DNA of 64,000 nt from Clostridium sp. Marseille-P299 (GCF_900078195.1 NZ_FJVE01000005.1:387001-451000); one strand, 5' to 3'. Positions 8,836 through 19,150 are shown, numbered from the stretch's first letter. Numbers and translations: made by a program. The notes: generated from the sequence alone by a model not told the origin.

Positions 8836-9172
8836 AATTTAATCTCCTTGCATATGTAAAGTCCCCAGTAAGTTAACAGACTAGCTCTAATGCTTAATAT
8901 AACGCAATACTGGCCTTATCAAACTTAAATAACGCACCATATATAATATTTATTTCTACGTAATATAGATTACTACTTCTTACTTATTTATAGATATTAT
9001 CAATATATAATACAAAAATCAACTATAATACAATAACTATATCATTCCTTTCTGTGATATGATATTAATTATACTACAAAAGATATGGTACTTATCTTGA
9101 ATTACATAAGCACAACAAACCAAATGCTTTATATGTAAAAATGTAAAATATCAATTAGGGGTAGTTGATATT
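8836..9172. other. AT-rich gap upstream of the LysR gene
   Basis: A 337-bp non-coding stretch between the LysR start and the ATPase-operon terminator. It must hold the LysR promoter; a plausible -10 TATATT with a TTTGAT-like -35 lies on the minus strand near 8895-8925. No ORF, RNA gene or clear repeat is seen. Confidence 0.5.
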
Positions 9173-9221
9173 AAAAAGAAGAGGATGTTTCAAAAACAAT
9201 TTGAAACATCCTCTTCTTTTT
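9173..9221. terminator. Strong bidirectional terminator at the end of the V-ATPase operon
   Basis: A 22-bp perfect stem (9173-9194 with 9200-9221) with a 5-nt loop. The A run on one side and T run on the other make it a rho-independent terminator on both strands. It lies directly after the ntpD stop at 9225. Confidence 0.92.
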
Positions 9222-9224
9222 TAC

Positions 9225-9860
9225 TTATTTCCTACTTTTTTTATTTTCTTTCGTACTCTTAATTACTTTTAATCTTGTAAACTCTTCTCTTTCCTTTTCT
9301 TCCAATGCATTTGCAATGGTTACGGTAAGAGTTGAGTAATAAGGTATGGTAATATTCTTAAGCGCATTCGCACGCTTTTGCGTCTTTTTAATATTAGTTG
9401 CAAGGCGATAAGCGGCATTTTCAATCATCGATAAGCGAATGGTAAGTTCCTTAACCTTATTAAAGTGCTTACAAGCTTCATCAAGCGATAGTCTTGTATC
9501 GTAAAATCCATAAGAAGGAGTCGTATCCTTTTTTTCATCGTATTCAACTAAAGGAATCTCTGTACCCATAATGGATCTTGTTTTTATACGAATCGAATTT
9601 TCTTCTGGGATTGCATGACTTAATTCTTCTACATTATAGATACCCATTTCAATATTCGCTTTTTGAAGTGCACGATAAGCTGCACTGAAGGTTTCGTCTA
9701 ATTCTGCCTGGATATCCTTCGCAGAATCAATTAGTTCCATAAGTTCACGAATTAAAATATTACGCTTCTTATCCATCAATTCATATCCTTGTTTTGAAAA
9801 CACCAAGGAATTCTTAGCTAAGATAAGATTGCCCTTCGTAGGGAAGGTATTCAGGTCCAT
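9225..9860 (-). CDS. ntpD: V/A-type ATPase subunit D (central stalk)
   Basis: Rotor-shaft subunit D, 211 aa, an antiparallel coiled coil that fits inside the A3B3 hexamer and couples it to the membrane ring. It begins with the family signature TKGNLILAKNSL and has long charged helices at both ends (residues ~10-75 and ~125-205). It is the last gene of the nine-gene operon, 11 bp after ntpB, and is followed immediately by a 22-bp-stem terminator. Confidence 0.94.
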   Translation of the reverse strand: MDLNTFPTKGNLILAKNSLVFSKQGYELMDKKRNILIRELMELIDSAKDIQAELDETFSAAYRALQKANIEMGIYNVEELSHAIPEENSIRIKTRSIMGTEIPLVEYDEKKDTTPSYGFYDTRLSLDEACKHFNKVKELTIRLSMIENAAYRLATNIKKTQKRANALKNITIPYYSTLTVTIANALEEKEREEFTRLKVIKSTKENKKSRK

Positions 9861-9871
9861 ACAATCACCCC

Positions 9872-11287
9872 TTATCCTTCATTATTCGATTTCTTGCCTA
9901 ACGAAATATCAATGTTTTGTTTATAATATTTATCCAAAATCTTAGTATCCACACGGTCAAGCTCTTCTCTAGGAAGGATGGTTAATAACTCCCAACCTAG
10001 ACTAAGTGTCTCTTCCATGGAACGGTTTTCTTCTCTGCCCTGAGCAACAAATTTTTGCTCGAACATTTCACCGAATTTCAAATACTTTTTATCTAGTGGT
10101 GATAATTCATCTTCACCGATAACACTAGCAAGCGCTCTTGCGTCACCTACATGTGCGTAAGATGAGAATAACTGGTTTGCTAAATCTTGATGATCTTCTC
10201 TTGTATAACCTTCACCAATACCATCCTTCATTAAACGAGATAGAGAAGGTAAAACATTGATCGGAGGATAAATGCTCTTTTGATATAGAGATCTCTCTAA
10301 TACAATCTGTCCCTCTGTGATATATCCAGTTAAGTCTGGAATTGGGTGAGTAATATCATCGTTTGGCATCGTTAAAATAGGCACCTGTGTTACAGAACCA
10401 GTAGAGCCTTTTACGATACCTGCTCTCTCATATAATGTAGCAAGCTCACTATATAAGTATCCTGGGTAACCTTTTCTACTTGGAATCTCTCCCTTAGAGG
10501 AAGATACTTCACGCATTGCTTCTGCAAATGAAGTAATATCAGTTAAGATAACAAGTACGTGCATACCTTTTTCAAATGCCAAATATTCTGCAGCTGTTAA
10601 AGCTACCTTTGGTGTAATCAAACGTTCAATTACTGGATCGTTTGCTAAATTTAAAAACATTGTAACGTGGGAACTTGCACCACTCTCTTCAAAGGTACGA
10701 CGGAAGAAATCTGCAACGTCGTATTTAACACCCATAGCTGCAAATACAATTGCAAAATTCTCATCGGAATCTCCACCTAGAGAAGCTTGCTTTACAATCT
10801 GCGCTGCAAGCTCATCATGTGGCAAACCATTTCCTGAAAAGATAGGTAGCTTTTGACCACGAATTAAAGTAGTTAGACAGTCAATTGCTGAAATACCTGT
10901 CTTAATATAGTTTCTAGGGTATTCTCTAGAACAAGGATTTAAAGGTTCACCATTTACATTACGTCTTTCTTCAGAGGCAATGTTTCCAAGTCCATCAATT
11001 GGTTCACCTACACCATTAAATACACGACCAAGAATATCTTCTGACAAAGCTATTTCCATTGGATGGCCAGTTAACTTTGTATGTGTATTTTTAAGAGACA
11101 TTTCTTCTGTTCCTTCAAATACCTGGATTACTGCTCTATTTTCATAAACTTCAACGATACGACCTAGTTTTCTTTTATTTCCATCGACTGTGATTTCAAC
11201 AATTTCTTCATAGGAAGCATCTGAAACCCCTTCAAGGACAATAAGAGGTCCATTAATTTCACTAAGTCCTAAATATTCAACTGACAT
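9872..11287 (-). CDS. ntpB: V/A-type ATPase subunit B (non-catalytic)
   Basis: Regulatory B subunit, 471 aa, alternating with A in the soluble hexamer. It has the expected fold segments ([35 protein letters not shown] where the P-loop would be; [21 protein letters not shown]). It lacks a GxxxxGKT motif, as expected for the non-catalytic subunit. The start at 11287 has AGGAGG. Between ntpA and ntpD with 11-bp gaps on both sides. Confidence 0.95.
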   Translation of the reverse strand: MSVEYLGLSEINGPLIVLEGVSDASYEEIVEITVDGNKRKLGRIVEVYENRAVIQVFEGTEEMSLKNTHTKLTGHPMEIALSEDILGRVFNGVGEPIDGLGNIASEERRNVNGEPLNPCSREYPRNYIKTGISAIDCLTTLIRGQKLPIFSGNGLPHDELAAQIVKQASLGGDSDENFAIVFAAMGVKYDVADFFRRTFEESGASSHVTMFLNLANDPVIERLITPKVALTAAEYLAFEKGMHVLVILTDITSFAEAMREVSSSKGEIPSRKGYPGYLYSELATLYERAGIVKGSTGSVTQVPILTMPNDDITHPIPDLTGYITEGQIVLERSLYQKSIYPPINVLPSLSRLMKDGIGEGYTREDHQDLANQLFSSYAHVGDARALASVIGEDELSPLDKKYLKFGEMFEQKFVAQGREENRSMEETLSLGWELLTILPREELDRVDTKILDKYYKQNIDISLGKKSNNEG

Positions 11288-11298
11288 CTCTTCTCCTC

Positions 11299-13065
11299 CT
11301 ATGCATTGGTTTCAATAAAGTGTTGATAGAAATTATCAATCTCTTCTTTATAGTCATTAAATTTATCTAATTCATCATTACCTACATCATATTTGATAGA
11401 AATGATATGATCAAATACCGGATTCTCACGAATAAGTGACATAGGCATGTTCATGTTAATAAGATCCCTTGCCTTTTTGTATAGATAAAGGATTGTTCTC
11501 ATCATTTTTATCTGTTTTTCCATTGGAACATAAGTATCCGTTGGATGGTAAGCATTTTGTTGAATAAATCCTAAACGAATTACCCTAGCAATCTCTAATG
11601 TTAATTTTTGATCGTCTGGAAGAACATCGCTACCAATTAATTTAACAATTTCATTTAGCTTACTTTCTTCTGTTAACAATCTTAAAATTTCATTTCTAAG
11701 TTCCATAAAATCAGAACCTACATGTTCACTATACCAAGGTTGTAAATCACCTAAATACTCACTATAACTTGTTAACCACTGAATTGCTGGGAAATGTCTT
11801 GCATAAGCAAGTGATTTATCAAGTGCGTAAAAACAACGTACGAAACGCTTTGTATTTTGAGTAACTGGTTCTGAGAAGTCACCACCTTGAGGTGAAACTG
11901 CACCTATGATCGATACACTACCTTCGGAACCATTTAAGTTTTGTACATATCCAGCTCTTTCATAGAAGGATGAAAGTCTAGATGCTAAATAAGCTGGGAA
12001 ACCTTCTTCTGCTGGCATTTCTTCCAAACGTCCAGAAAGTTCACGAAGCGCTTCTGCCCAACGAGAAGTAGAATCCGCCATAATCGCAACATGATATCCC
12101 ATATCACGATAATACTCTGCAAGTGTAATACCTGTATAAATACTAGCTTCACGAGCAGCAACTGGCATATTTGAAGTATTTGCAATCAAAGTTGTTCTTG
12201 CAAGAAGTAGATTTCCTGATTTAGGGTCAACTAACTTTGAGAAATCCTCTAATACTTCTGTCATTTCGTTACCACGTTCACCACAACCAATGTAAACAAT
12301 AATGTCTGCATCTGACCATTTTGCAAGCTGATGCTGAGTCATTGTTTTACCTGTTCCAAATCCGCCTGGAATCGCAGCTGTACCACCTTTTGCAATTGGG
12401 AATAAAGAATCTAAGATTCTTTGTCCAGTTAAAAGTGGTTTTGATGCTGGGAATCTCTTTGAACTTGGTCTAGGAACACGAATTGGCCACTTTTGAGTAA
12501 GTGATAATTCTTTTTCATTTCCTTCTTTATCCCTAATAACTACGATTGTATCTTTAATCGTATATTTACCGTCTTCTACTACACGTATTACTTCGCCTGT
12601 GACATCTGGTGGCACCATGGATTTATGTAGTACGGCAGTTGTTTCAGGAACTTCTGCAATTACTGTACCACCATAAATACGATCGCCAACCTTTACTGTT
12701 ACATGTACATCCCAAAGCTTTTCTTCATCAAGTGCAGATACATTAACACCTCTTGAAATAAATGCTCCAGATTGCTTTGCTATTTCATTTAATGGTCGTT
12801 CAATACCATCAAAAATATTACTAATAATACCTGGAGCTAGTGTTACAGAAATTGCACTACCAGTAGCAATAACTTCTTCTCCTGGGTATAGACCTGTTGT
12901 TTCCTCAAAAACTTGGATTGTAGTTGTTTCTTTGGTAAGACCAATGACTTCACCAACGAGTCTTTGCTTTCCAACCAAAACCATTTCAGACATCTTGAAA
13001 CCAAGATTTCCTTTTAAGTAAACAATTGGTCCATTGATTCCATATATTTTTCCTATTCTATCCAT
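11299..13065 (-). CDS. ntpA: V/A-type ATPase subunit A (catalytic)
   Basis: Catalytic subunit, 588 aa, normal length. The Walker A is GGFGTGKT at residues 234-241, slightly different from the commoner GPFGSGKT. The glutamate-bearing motif [15 protein letters not shown] follows, with the Walker B region [17 protein letters not shown]. The A-specific bulge domain (about residues 115-190) is present. Hydrolysis or synthesis of ATP here drives or uses ion flow through NtpK/NtpI. Whether Na+ or H+ is moved cannot be told from this subunit. Confidence 0.96.
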   Translation of the reverse strand: MDRIGKIYGINGPIVYLKGNLGFKMSEMVLVGKQRLVGEVIGLTKETTTIQVFEETTGLYPGEEVIATGSAISVTLAPGIISNIFDGIERPLNEIAKQSGAFISRGVNVSALDEEKLWDVHVTVKVGDRIYGGTVIAEVPETTAVLHKSMVPPDVTGEVIRVVEDGKYTIKDTIVVIRDKEGNEKELSLTQKWPIRVPRPSSKRFPASKPLLTGQRILDSLFPIAKGGTAAIPGGFGTGKTMTQHQLAKWSDADIIVYIGCGERGNEMTEVLEDFSKLVDPKSGNLLLARTTLIANTSNMPVAAREASIYTGITLAEYYRDMGYHVAIMADSTSRWAEALRELSGRLEEMPAEEGFPAYLASRLSSFYERAGYVQNLNGSEGSVSIIGAVSPQGGDFSEPVTQNTKRFVRCFYALDKSLAYARHFPAIQWLTSYSEYLGDLQPWYSEHVGSDFMELRNEILRLLTEESKLNEIVKLIGSDVLPDDQKLTLEIARVIRLGFIQQNAYHPTDTYVPMEKQIKMMRTILYLYKKARDLINMNMPMSLIRENPVFDHIISIKYDVGNDELDKFNDYKEEIDNFYQHFIETNA

Positions 13066-13099
13066 TGGAGATACCTCCGTTTATTTATATAAAACTACA

Positions 13100-13675
13100 T
13101 TACATAATTGAAAATTGCTCTTTTGCATCAATAAACTTACTTTCAAAGGAATTATTAATTAAGATATCCTTTTCGTGGATTACTGCACGAATACCACCCC
13201 AGAAGTCTCGATCGCTAATTGTAATCTCGATTCCCGTTGATTCTTCTAAGCGTTTTTTCTTATCCTCATCACTTGGGTTAATATACACCGTCATCGGTAA
13301 TCCTTTTGAAAATGCAATTGCATCTTTTATTTGTTTTTCAAGGAGGAGTACATACTCCTCTGTTTTCATAAAGCTATTGAGACGATTCTTTACATCTGTA
13401 AATAATTGCTCCGTTAGTTCGTGAGAAAGGTCACTTTGCTTGTGTCTTATACTAAGTATTTGTACAGCAAGCGCTGAATTTTTTTCACGGTGAAGCTTCT
13501 CTGATTCTTGCTTTAAATAAGATGCTGCTTTTTGTTCTGCTTCTTTTTTATATTCCTCATAATTCTTCTTCATTAACTGAGTATATTCTTCCACCATAGA
13601 AGTGTTTAAAGCAGTAGCAGCATCCACTGCTGTATTGTAAAAATGCTCTGCCTTTTCCTTAATATTCACGCGCAT
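13100..13675 (-). CDS. ntpE: V/A-type ATPase subunit E (peripheral stalk)
   Basis: Peripheral-stalk subunit of 191 aa: a long charged N-terminal helix (residues ~1-100, rich in E/K/Q) and a globular C-terminal part containing a DRDFWGGIRAVIHEKDILINNSFES-type segment typical of subunit E. The ATG at 13675 is only 1-2 nt from a GAGGTGA site, whereas the in-frame GTG two codons later (13669) has better spacing, so the true start may be GTG. It lies between ntpG and ntpA. Confidence 0.9.
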   Translation of the reverse strand: MRVNIKEKAEHFYNTAVDAATALNTSMVEEYTQLMKKNYEEYKKEAEQKAASYLKQESEKLHREKNSALAVQILSIRHKQSDLSHELTEQLFTDVKNRLNSFMKTEEYVLLLEKQIKDAIAFSKGLPMTVYINPSDEDKKKRLEESTGIEITISDRDFWGGIRAVIHEKDILINNSFESKFIDAKEQFSIM

Positions 13676-13684
13676 TCACCTCAC

Positions 13685-13993
13685 TTATAATTTCAAACCA
13701 ATGGCCTCATTCACATATGAGGTAATAAAATCCTCGCTTCTTCCTGTACCGTGTCGATCTGGAATCTCTACGATTAAAGGAAGACGGCGATTTAATTTAA
13801 CATCATTTATAATCTCAGGAAATTCTCGTCCGAATTTTTCTGTGATTAAAATAATGCCTATGGTTTTATCGGAAACTGCCTTTTCTAATTGTTCTTTTAA
13901 ATGTTTTTGGGAATGTATAACTACTCCTTCAATACCTGCAAGACGCATACCAACACAAGTATCTACATTATCACTAATTAAAAACATTCGCAT
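13685..13993 (-). CDS. ntpG: V/A-type ATPase subunit F (central stalk)
   Basis: A 102-aa Rossmann-like subunit that binds the D shaft (called NtpG in Enterococcus, F in A-type ATPases). It starts MRMFLISDNVDTCVGMRLAGIEG, which is the family signature, with IGIILITEKFGREF in the middle strand. Within the operon after ntpK and 9 bp before ntpE. Confidence 0.9.
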   Translation of the reverse strand: MRMFLISDNVDTCVGMRLAGIEGVVIHSQKHLKEQLEKAVSDKTIGIILITEKFGREFPEIINDVKLNRRLPLIVEIPDRHGTGRSEDFITSYVNEAIGLKL

Positions 13994-14019
13994 ATTTAAT
14001 CACATCCTTAGATTATCTA

Positions 14020-14460
14020 TTAAGCATTTAAAATCATGAAGGAAATAAGCATACCGTAAAGAGCAACACCTTCTGCTAAGGCAACGAAGATAAGTGCTTT
14101 ACCCATAATGCTTGAATCCTCACTAAGTGCTCCAAGTGCTGCAGATGCTGCACTAGCTACGGCAATACCAGCACCGATTGTTGACATACCTGTTGAAAGA
14201 GCTGCTGCAATATACTTTAAGCCTTCACCAGTAGAGAAAATAGAAGCTGCTGCTGTTGTTGCTTCTGCTGCAGATGCTGTTACAGAGCCACTAAATAATA
14301 ATATCGTACCAACTACTAAAGTTCCAAAGAAAGCAAATACGTTACATGCCATAACTGCTTTAAATGTTTTCTTTCTCTTCTTTTCTGTAATAAAATAATA
14401 TCCAAATGGTAAAATAATACTAGAAACTAAAATTAATGATAAGATAAGTTTTGCATCCAT
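14020..14460 (-). CDS. ntpK: V/A-type ATPase membrane ring subunit K (c-type proteolipid)
   Basis: Rotor-ring proteolipid, 146 aa, four hydrophobic helices (about 3-24, 36-58, 79-110, 118-144). The ion-binding carboxylate is Glu130 in ALAEGVALYG of the last helix. The first helical pair has no equivalent acidic residue, so a 4-helix subunit carries one ion site, as in Enterococcus NtpK and eukaryotic V-ATPases. This lowers the ion/ATP ratio and favours work as a pump. An AAAGGAG site precedes the start. Confidence 0.92.
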   Translation of the reverse strand: MDAKLILSLILVSSIILPFGYYFITEKKRKKTFKAVMACNVFAFFGTLVVGTILLFSGSVTASAAEATTAAASIFSTGEGLKYIAAALSTGMSTIGAGIAVASAASAALGALSEDSSIMGKALIFVALAEGVALYGMLISFMILNA

Positions 14461-14510
14461 GTCAAAAAACTCCTTTATAATTATTTTTTATTTAATAATT
14501 TAAATTATAA

Positions 14511-16406
14511 TTATTTTTTCTTTAATGATTTAAATTCTTTACCTGTACCTGAATAAAAACGGCTAAACATTTCATAGTATTCCAAACGTAATACTTGAAT
14601 ACCTACGATTAAACCTTCAAGGCCAGCTACAAATATGTTACCAAGTGCAATAATCAATAAATTTGGATGAAGTGTTTCTGCTTTACCAAGCATTAAAACT
14701 ACTGACATCATACCCGCATGGCTTAATGCAAATGCACCAACACGGACGAAAGATATTGTATTTGTAACATAACTTAAAAGTACTTCAAATAATTCAAAGA
14801 ATGCTTCTAAGAAGAACATTCCCTTACTACCTTGTATTAAATCTCTTTTTTTCTCAATCCATCTTGATAATGGCTCTCTTAAGAAAATAAGGATGAGTGG
14901 TAATATAATTGTAAAAAACATTACAATAAATCCTGGTGCTGTATGACCAGTAGCAAGTAATAATACAATTACAATCACTGAAGCATAGAAAACCAATCCT
15001 GCTACTCCGTTTGTATCAAATAAATACTTTTCAATATTCTTTTGACGAATACCATTGATAATATTCATTATCATAGCAATCATATTAAGGGCTACACCAA
15101 AACCAATTGCTGCAATTAAAACAGTCATTGTATCATGCATTGGATTTGTCCAAAGCGGCGTTAATACGTCTTCATAGCCAAATATACTACCATATAAAAA
15201 GCCGAATATCGTTGAAAAGATACCTGCACAAGATATAATTGCAGCAAGATTTAATTTCTTAAGTTTATAAAGAACAAATCCGCCAACAACTAGACAAAGT
15301 CCCTGACCAACGTCACCGTACATCATACCAAACATAAAAGAATAGGTAAGCGCTACAAAGATTGTTGGATCAATTTCTTTATAGGCTGGTAACCCATACA
15401 TTTTTATGAACGTTTCAAAGGGTTTAAAAATTTTAGGATTCTTAAGCTTCGTGGGGGGGGTCGAGGTCGTACTACTTATATTATCGTCAACAAGACAATT
15501 AACCTCTTCATCCCCTTCTATGTCGGCTAGGAAGTTCTTAGTATCTTTTTCTGACATCCAACCACAAAGAATATAATATACTTCCTCTTCCTTTCTAGTA
15601 CAAGCCGCTAACTTACGAATCTGGCTATTGTTGCAATAACTAGATAGTCGATCATATGCAGCAATGAAGTCACCTGCATGCTTTTTAAGGACTTCTTTCA
15701 TTACGTCATTTAACTTTGCTTGATTTTTTGCAATTTCTTTCTTTTGGCCTGCAAGCATAGCACATACATCACTTGGTGTACCTTCATATTGCTCTTCAAA
15801 GTCAACATCCTCAAAATGTAAGGATGAAAGAATTGCATCTACCTTATTTGCATGCATTTGAGGCACGAAATAAACACCCCAAACATAATTTTTATCTGAC
15901 TTACATTCATAAAAAATTATGTTTAATGCTTCGTAAATATATTTTACAAACTTCTCATAATAATCAATGGCAATGCGACCAAATTGATATTTGATAAATT
16001 TAAATTCGGACAACTTCTTTAAGTCAAATTCTAAGGACTTAAAAGGTTCCATTTGCTTTTCTTTTTCAATGATTGCTTGTTTTTGATCTAAAAGTTCTTG
16101 CTTTTGTTCCTTTAACTCACCAAGCAAAAGATGCATGTTCGTTAAAAAATCCTCAGCTTCTTTATACGTCATTTGTTTTCCTGAGGAAGCCGTATCTATT
16201 TTTAATTGCTTAATAATTTCCTCAGATTTTGATACCGTTTCCTTATAAGAATTGGTGTCAACATATGGCGTTAGATTATGCAACCCATTTAGATCGGATA
16301 ATGCATTTTCTACATGCAGTTGGTATTTTTTTAAATAGACATCAATGACACGATTAATGTCTTCTTTTGGACCAGTAATTCGCATAAATTTCATTTTTTC
16401 AATCAC
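14511..16406 (-). CDS. ntpI: V/A-type ATPase subunit I (a-type, ion channel half)
   Basis: A 631-aa subunit. The cytoplasmic N-terminal half (1-~325) has a long coiled coil around residues 85-130. The C-terminal half (~345-620) has seven to eight membrane helices. The essential arginine facing the ring is Arg555 in SFVRVGAFALSHAG. The linker between the halves contains STTSTPPTKLKN, where the two prolines are encoded by a run of eight C (15453-15460, G on the plus strand). In the present length it keeps the frame open; a one-base slip would truncate the protein before its membrane domain. Confidence 0.94.
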   Translation of the reverse strand: MIEKMKFMRITGPKEDINRVIDVYLKKYQLHVENALSDLNGLHNLTPYVDTNSYKETVSKSEEIIKQLKIDTASSGKQMTYKEAEDFLTNMHLLLGELKEQKQELLDQKQAIIEKEKQMEPFKSLEFDLKKLSEFKFIKYQFGRIAIDYYEKFVKYIYEALNIIFYECKSDKNYVWGVYFVPQMHANKVDAILSSLHFEDVDFEEQYEGTPSDVCAMLAGQKKEIAKNQAKLNDVMKEVLKKHAGDFIAAYDRLSSYCNNSQIRKLAACTRKEEEVYYILCGWMSEKDTKNFLADIEGDEEVNCLVDDNISSTTSTPPTKLKNPKIFKPFETFIKMYGLPAYKEIDPTIFVALTYSFMFGMMYGDVGQGLCLVVGGFVLYKLKKLNLAAIISCAGIFSTIFGFLYGSIFGYEDVLTPLWTNPMHDTMTVLIAAIGFGVALNMIAMIMNIINGIRQKNIEKYLFDTNGVAGLVFYASVIVIVLLLATGHTAPGFIVMFFTIILPLILIFLREPLSRWIEKKRDLIQGSKGMFFLEAFFELFEVLLSYVTNTISFVRVGAFALSHAGMMSVVLMLGKAETLHPNLLIIALGNIFVAGLEGLIVGIQVLRLEYYEMFSRFYSGTGKEFKSLKKK

Positions 16407-16427
16407 TGCACCACACCTCCTAACAAT

Positions 16428-17462
16428 TTATTTCAAATACTGCATTATGGCATCAGGTTCTACACCATACCGTACGCATTCTAGCACCGTTGTTAATTGA
16501 TCAACTTCTCGTTCCTTTTTATATAAATAGAAATGAATTGGTGCCATACTAACAGGATTTTTTAAGCTATTCTTTTCATACACACTATAAACTCTCTCAT
16601 AGTAAGAACGCTCCACATCCTCTTTTGTTGGATTATCATTATCAATACGATACTTCGTTCCTTGCAAGATCCTAATAAATTCATCCATTGAAATTGCTTG
16701 GATCATAGCAGTTAACTGCTCCTTTTTCAAATGATATGAAATAGGTATTACAATTGATAAAATATCCGCAATTTCTACGTTATAGTACTTTTTACAACGA
16801 TACACAGACATAATATTCTGCAAGTCAATAATAGTACCAATCGTATCTGTATAATCCTTTAATTCTTCACCTTTTAAGTATCGCCCTTTTAACTTCCATA
16901 TCTTTTTATAATAATAAATATTTAGCTCCATTTGATAGTCATATAATGTTACATTTTTTGTGTTGGACAATCGACTAAACAATGGATAATATTCAGTACC
17001 ACGCAAATAATTCGTAAATTCATCAATTGTTGTGGCATTTTGTAATCCCTCTAAATTTAAACTTGTATTTTTAGAAAATACTTTCTCAAAAGCACTTACA
17101 TCTACCGTTGTTCCGGGATGTAATACATGCTTTAAGCATTCTTGTAATGCATGGACTTCATATCGGAAAAAGCTAAGCTTAAGGACGTTTCGTTGATTCT
17201 TATTAGCAAAATGAAAAATTTTCGCATAACTCTCATATACTGTTTTACTTAATATACTCTCTATTAATCCACGATGCGTATTCATTTCATTTACATTTGA
17301 AAAATACGGCTCATACGCTCGATGGTTTTTAAAAAACAAAACAAAATCACTTGCTGTTTTTACATTAGAAAGCATAGTATAGTCATCAGTATGGATGAGA
17401 CTTTTCTCCATAGCCTTTACTTTCGTAGTTATTGCGCTATAGGATAATAACTTTCCTGCCAT
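16428..17462 (-). CDS. ntpC: V/A-type ATPase subunit C (d-type, ring connector)
   Basis: A 344-aa all-helical funnel subunit linking the central shaft to the membrane ring. Recognisable parts are the N-terminal MAGKLLSYSAITTKVKAMEK and repeated three-helix blocks with ILQGTKY and LRGTEYYPL, characteristic of the subunit C/d repeat. It sits 4 bp after the preceding stalk gene and 21 bp before ntpI. Confidence 0.9.
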   Translation of the reverse strand: MAGKLLSYSAITTKVKAMEKSLIHTDDYTMLSNVKTASDFVLFFKNHRAYEPYFSNVNEMNTHRGLIESILSKTVYESYAKIFHFANKNQRNVLKLSFFRYEVHALQECLKHVLHPGTTVDVSAFEKVFSKNTSLNLEGLQNATTIDEFTNYLRGTEYYPLFSRLSNTKNVTLYDYQMELNIYYYKKIWKLKGRYLKGEELKDYTDTIGTIIDLQNIMSVYRCKKYYNVEIADILSIVIPISYHLKKEQLTAMIQAISMDEFIRILQGTKYRIDNDNPTKEDVERSYYERVYSVYEKNSLKNPVSMAPIHFYLYKKEREVDQLTTVLECVRYGVEPDAIMQYLK

Positions 17463-17466
17463 AAGA

Positions 17467-17778
17467 TCACTCTCCTATGATTTGATGAAATAATTGATCC
17501 ACAAACACATCATGATTTGAAGCAAACTTTTCTTTCATCTGCTTAACACTTTCCTCGTATTCTTTCATCAATGTTTGTTTGCCTTCTTCTAACTCTTTTT
17601 CATTTGCACTTTTTAAAGCATCCAACTTTTCTTTTGTTGATTGCTTTATTTTGTTGTCCAAATCTTCCATATCTTGCTTTGATTGAATTCGTAACCGCTT
17701 CTTTTCCTCTTCTGCAAGATTTAGAATTTTGGTTGCCTTCTCCTCTACTTCAGACAGTAGATTCATAACCTGTTCCAT
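17467..17778 (-). CDS. ntpF: V/A-type ATPase peripheral-stalk coiled-coil subunit (NtpF / subunit H-like)
   Basis: A 103-aa protein that is almost entirely one charged alpha helix (Glu/Lys/Gln-rich from residue 8 to ~90). It is the first gene of the V-ATPase operon and the expected partner of subunit E in the peripheral stalk. A GGAGGG site precedes the ATG at 17778. Sequence similarity in such coiled coils is weak, so the assignment depends on position, length and composition. Confidence 0.82.
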   Translation of the reverse strand: MEQVMNLLSEVEEKATKILNLAEEEKKRLRIQSKQDMEDLDNKIKQSTKEKLDALKSANEKELEEGKQTLMKEYEESVKQMKEKFASNHDVFVDQLFHQIIGE

Positions 17779-17987
17779 ACGATACCCTCCAATCTACTTT
17801 AGGTAAGCTGTATCTATAATACTCCTTTCTTTCAAAAAAGCTAGCATAAAATTTATCGAAGTTTCACACCTTTATTTGTTCAAATTTATAAGTTCTGCAC
17901 AAACAATTCTGGGGCAACTTTCTTTATTTTATAATTTATTGGAATATCTGGGATTTACAGCCAAACCCAAAACCTGTTTCACTCTTC

Positions 17988-18016
17988 TTGACATGAATAT
18001 GCCCATATGATATGCT
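17988..18016 (+). promoter_or_regulatory. Promoter of selD
   Basis: TTGACA (17988-17993), a 17-bp spacer and TATGCT (18011-18016). The predicted start near 18023 gives a leader of about 105 nt that contains the hairpin at 18045-18101. Confidence 0.65.
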
Positions 18017-18044
18017 TTTTCCAAGATAAAGTCAAATTTATAGG

Positions 18045-18108
18045 GGGTTGTTGCGAAATAGTTGCTTGATTTAAGGCTTATTTACTATTTTGAAACAACC
18101 CATTTTTT
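18045..18108 (+). terminator. Terminator-like hairpin in the selD leader (candidate attenuator)
   Basis: An 18-bp stem (18045-18062 with 18084-18101, 16 matched pairs) with a 21-nt loop is followed by A and six T. It lies between the promoter at 17988 and the selD ribosome site (~18115), and no plus-strand gene precedes it, so its natural function would be conditional termination of the selD transcript. Confidence 0.6.
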
Positions 18109-18127
18109 CAAAGAAAAGAGGTTATCT

Positions 18128-19150
18128 ATGGAAAAGCAAATTTTATTTTGTAACAATGGTGGTTGCACCGCCAAATTAGGACCAGCTGTTTTAAGTAAGA
18201 TTCTCGATAAAATACCGAAAACTTATGATGAGAATTTACTTGTTGGATATGATAGCAATGATGATGCCTCTATCTATAAACTAACAGATGAGTTAGCAAT
18301 CGTTCAAACACTCGATTTTTTCCCTCCAATGGTTGAAGATCCCTATACTTTCGGGCAAATCGCGGCAGCCAATGCATTAAGTGATATTTATGCCATGGGT
18401 GGTGAAGTAAAAACTGCCCTTAATATAGTATGTTATCCAGAAACACTTGATCTTAATATACTTGGACAAATTTTAACTGGTGGTGCAGACAAAGTTGCAG
18501 AAGCAAATGGTGTTTTATCTGGTGGACATTCCATTGCAGATAATAGTGTGAAATATGGTTTGTCTGTTACTGGAATTCTTCATCCCGATAAAATTTTAAA
18601 AAATAATTCACCGCAAATAGGGGATGCTCTTATCCTTACTAAACCCTTAGGTGTTGGATTAATTACTACTGCTAATCGTGTTGGTGAAGCATCAAAAAGC
18701 GCAATGGATAAAGCAATCCACTCAATGACAACATTAAATAAATATGCTGCTGAAATTATGAGAGAATTTGAAGTCCATGCATGCACCGATATTACTGGTT
18801 TTGGATTTCTTGGACATTTGCATGAAATGTTAAATAAAACGTTTTCTGCGACAATTTATTCTAATAGTTTACCAATTATTGAAGAATCTATTTCATATGC
18901 AGAAGATTTTTTAATTTCTGCTGCAGGTCAGCGAAATCGTAATTTCTTAAGTCCATATGTGAATTTTAGTATTAATAATTTTGGCATTGAAGAAGTCTTA
19001 TTTGATGCCCAAACCTCAGGCGGATTATTATTTAGCGTAAAAAAAGAAGATGCCCAGTCTGCACTTAAAGCTTTACAAAAATTAGACATGCCTTGTGGTA
19101 TCGTTGGTGAAATTACAGAAAAGAAAGAAATTGAAATAGAAGTTATTTAA
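18128..19150 (+). CDS. selD: Selenide, water dikinase (selenophosphate synthetase)
   Basis: Makes selenophosphate from selenide and ATP (EC 2.7.9.3), the Se donor for Sec-tRNA, selenouridine or Se cofactors. The frame is open upstream to 18062, but ATG 18128 has the GAGG site and gives the normal N-terminus (340 aa). The active-site loop is NNGGCTAK with Cys13 and Lys16, equivalent to Cys17/Lys20 of E. coli; it is a normal TGC, not a selenocysteine TGA. Nucleotide-binding AIRS-fold segments [17 protein letters not shown] and [14 protein letters not shown] follow. It heads a run of yedF/yqeB/yqeC-type genes without selA/selB, as in orphan selD systems serving selenium-dependent molybdenum hydroxylases. 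Confidence 0.95.
   Translation: MEKQILFCNNGGCTAKLGPAVLSKILDKIPKTYDENLLVGYDSNDDASIYKLTDELAIVQTLDFFPPMVEDPYTFGQIAAANALSDIYAMGGEVKTALNIVCYPETLDLNILGQILTGGADKVAEANGVLSGGHSIADNSVKYGLSVTGILHPDKILKNNSPQIGDALILTKPLGVGLITTANRVGEASKSAMDKAIHSMTTLNKYAAEIMREFEVHACTDITGFGFLGHLHEMLNKTFSATIYSNSLPIIEESISYAEDFLISAAGQRNRNFLSPYVNFSINNFGIEEVLFDAQTSGGLLFSVKKEDAQSALKALQKLDMPCGIVGEITEKKEIEIEVI

Noticed and set aside
13065..13424. Plus-strand frame of 119 codons opposite ntpE
   Set aside because: Antisense to the ntpE gene, low-complexity serine/isoleucine product; no support.
18162..18180. In-frame TGA selenocysteine codon in selD
   Set aside because: The active-site codon is TGC (Cys13); no internal TGA is needed to read the gene.
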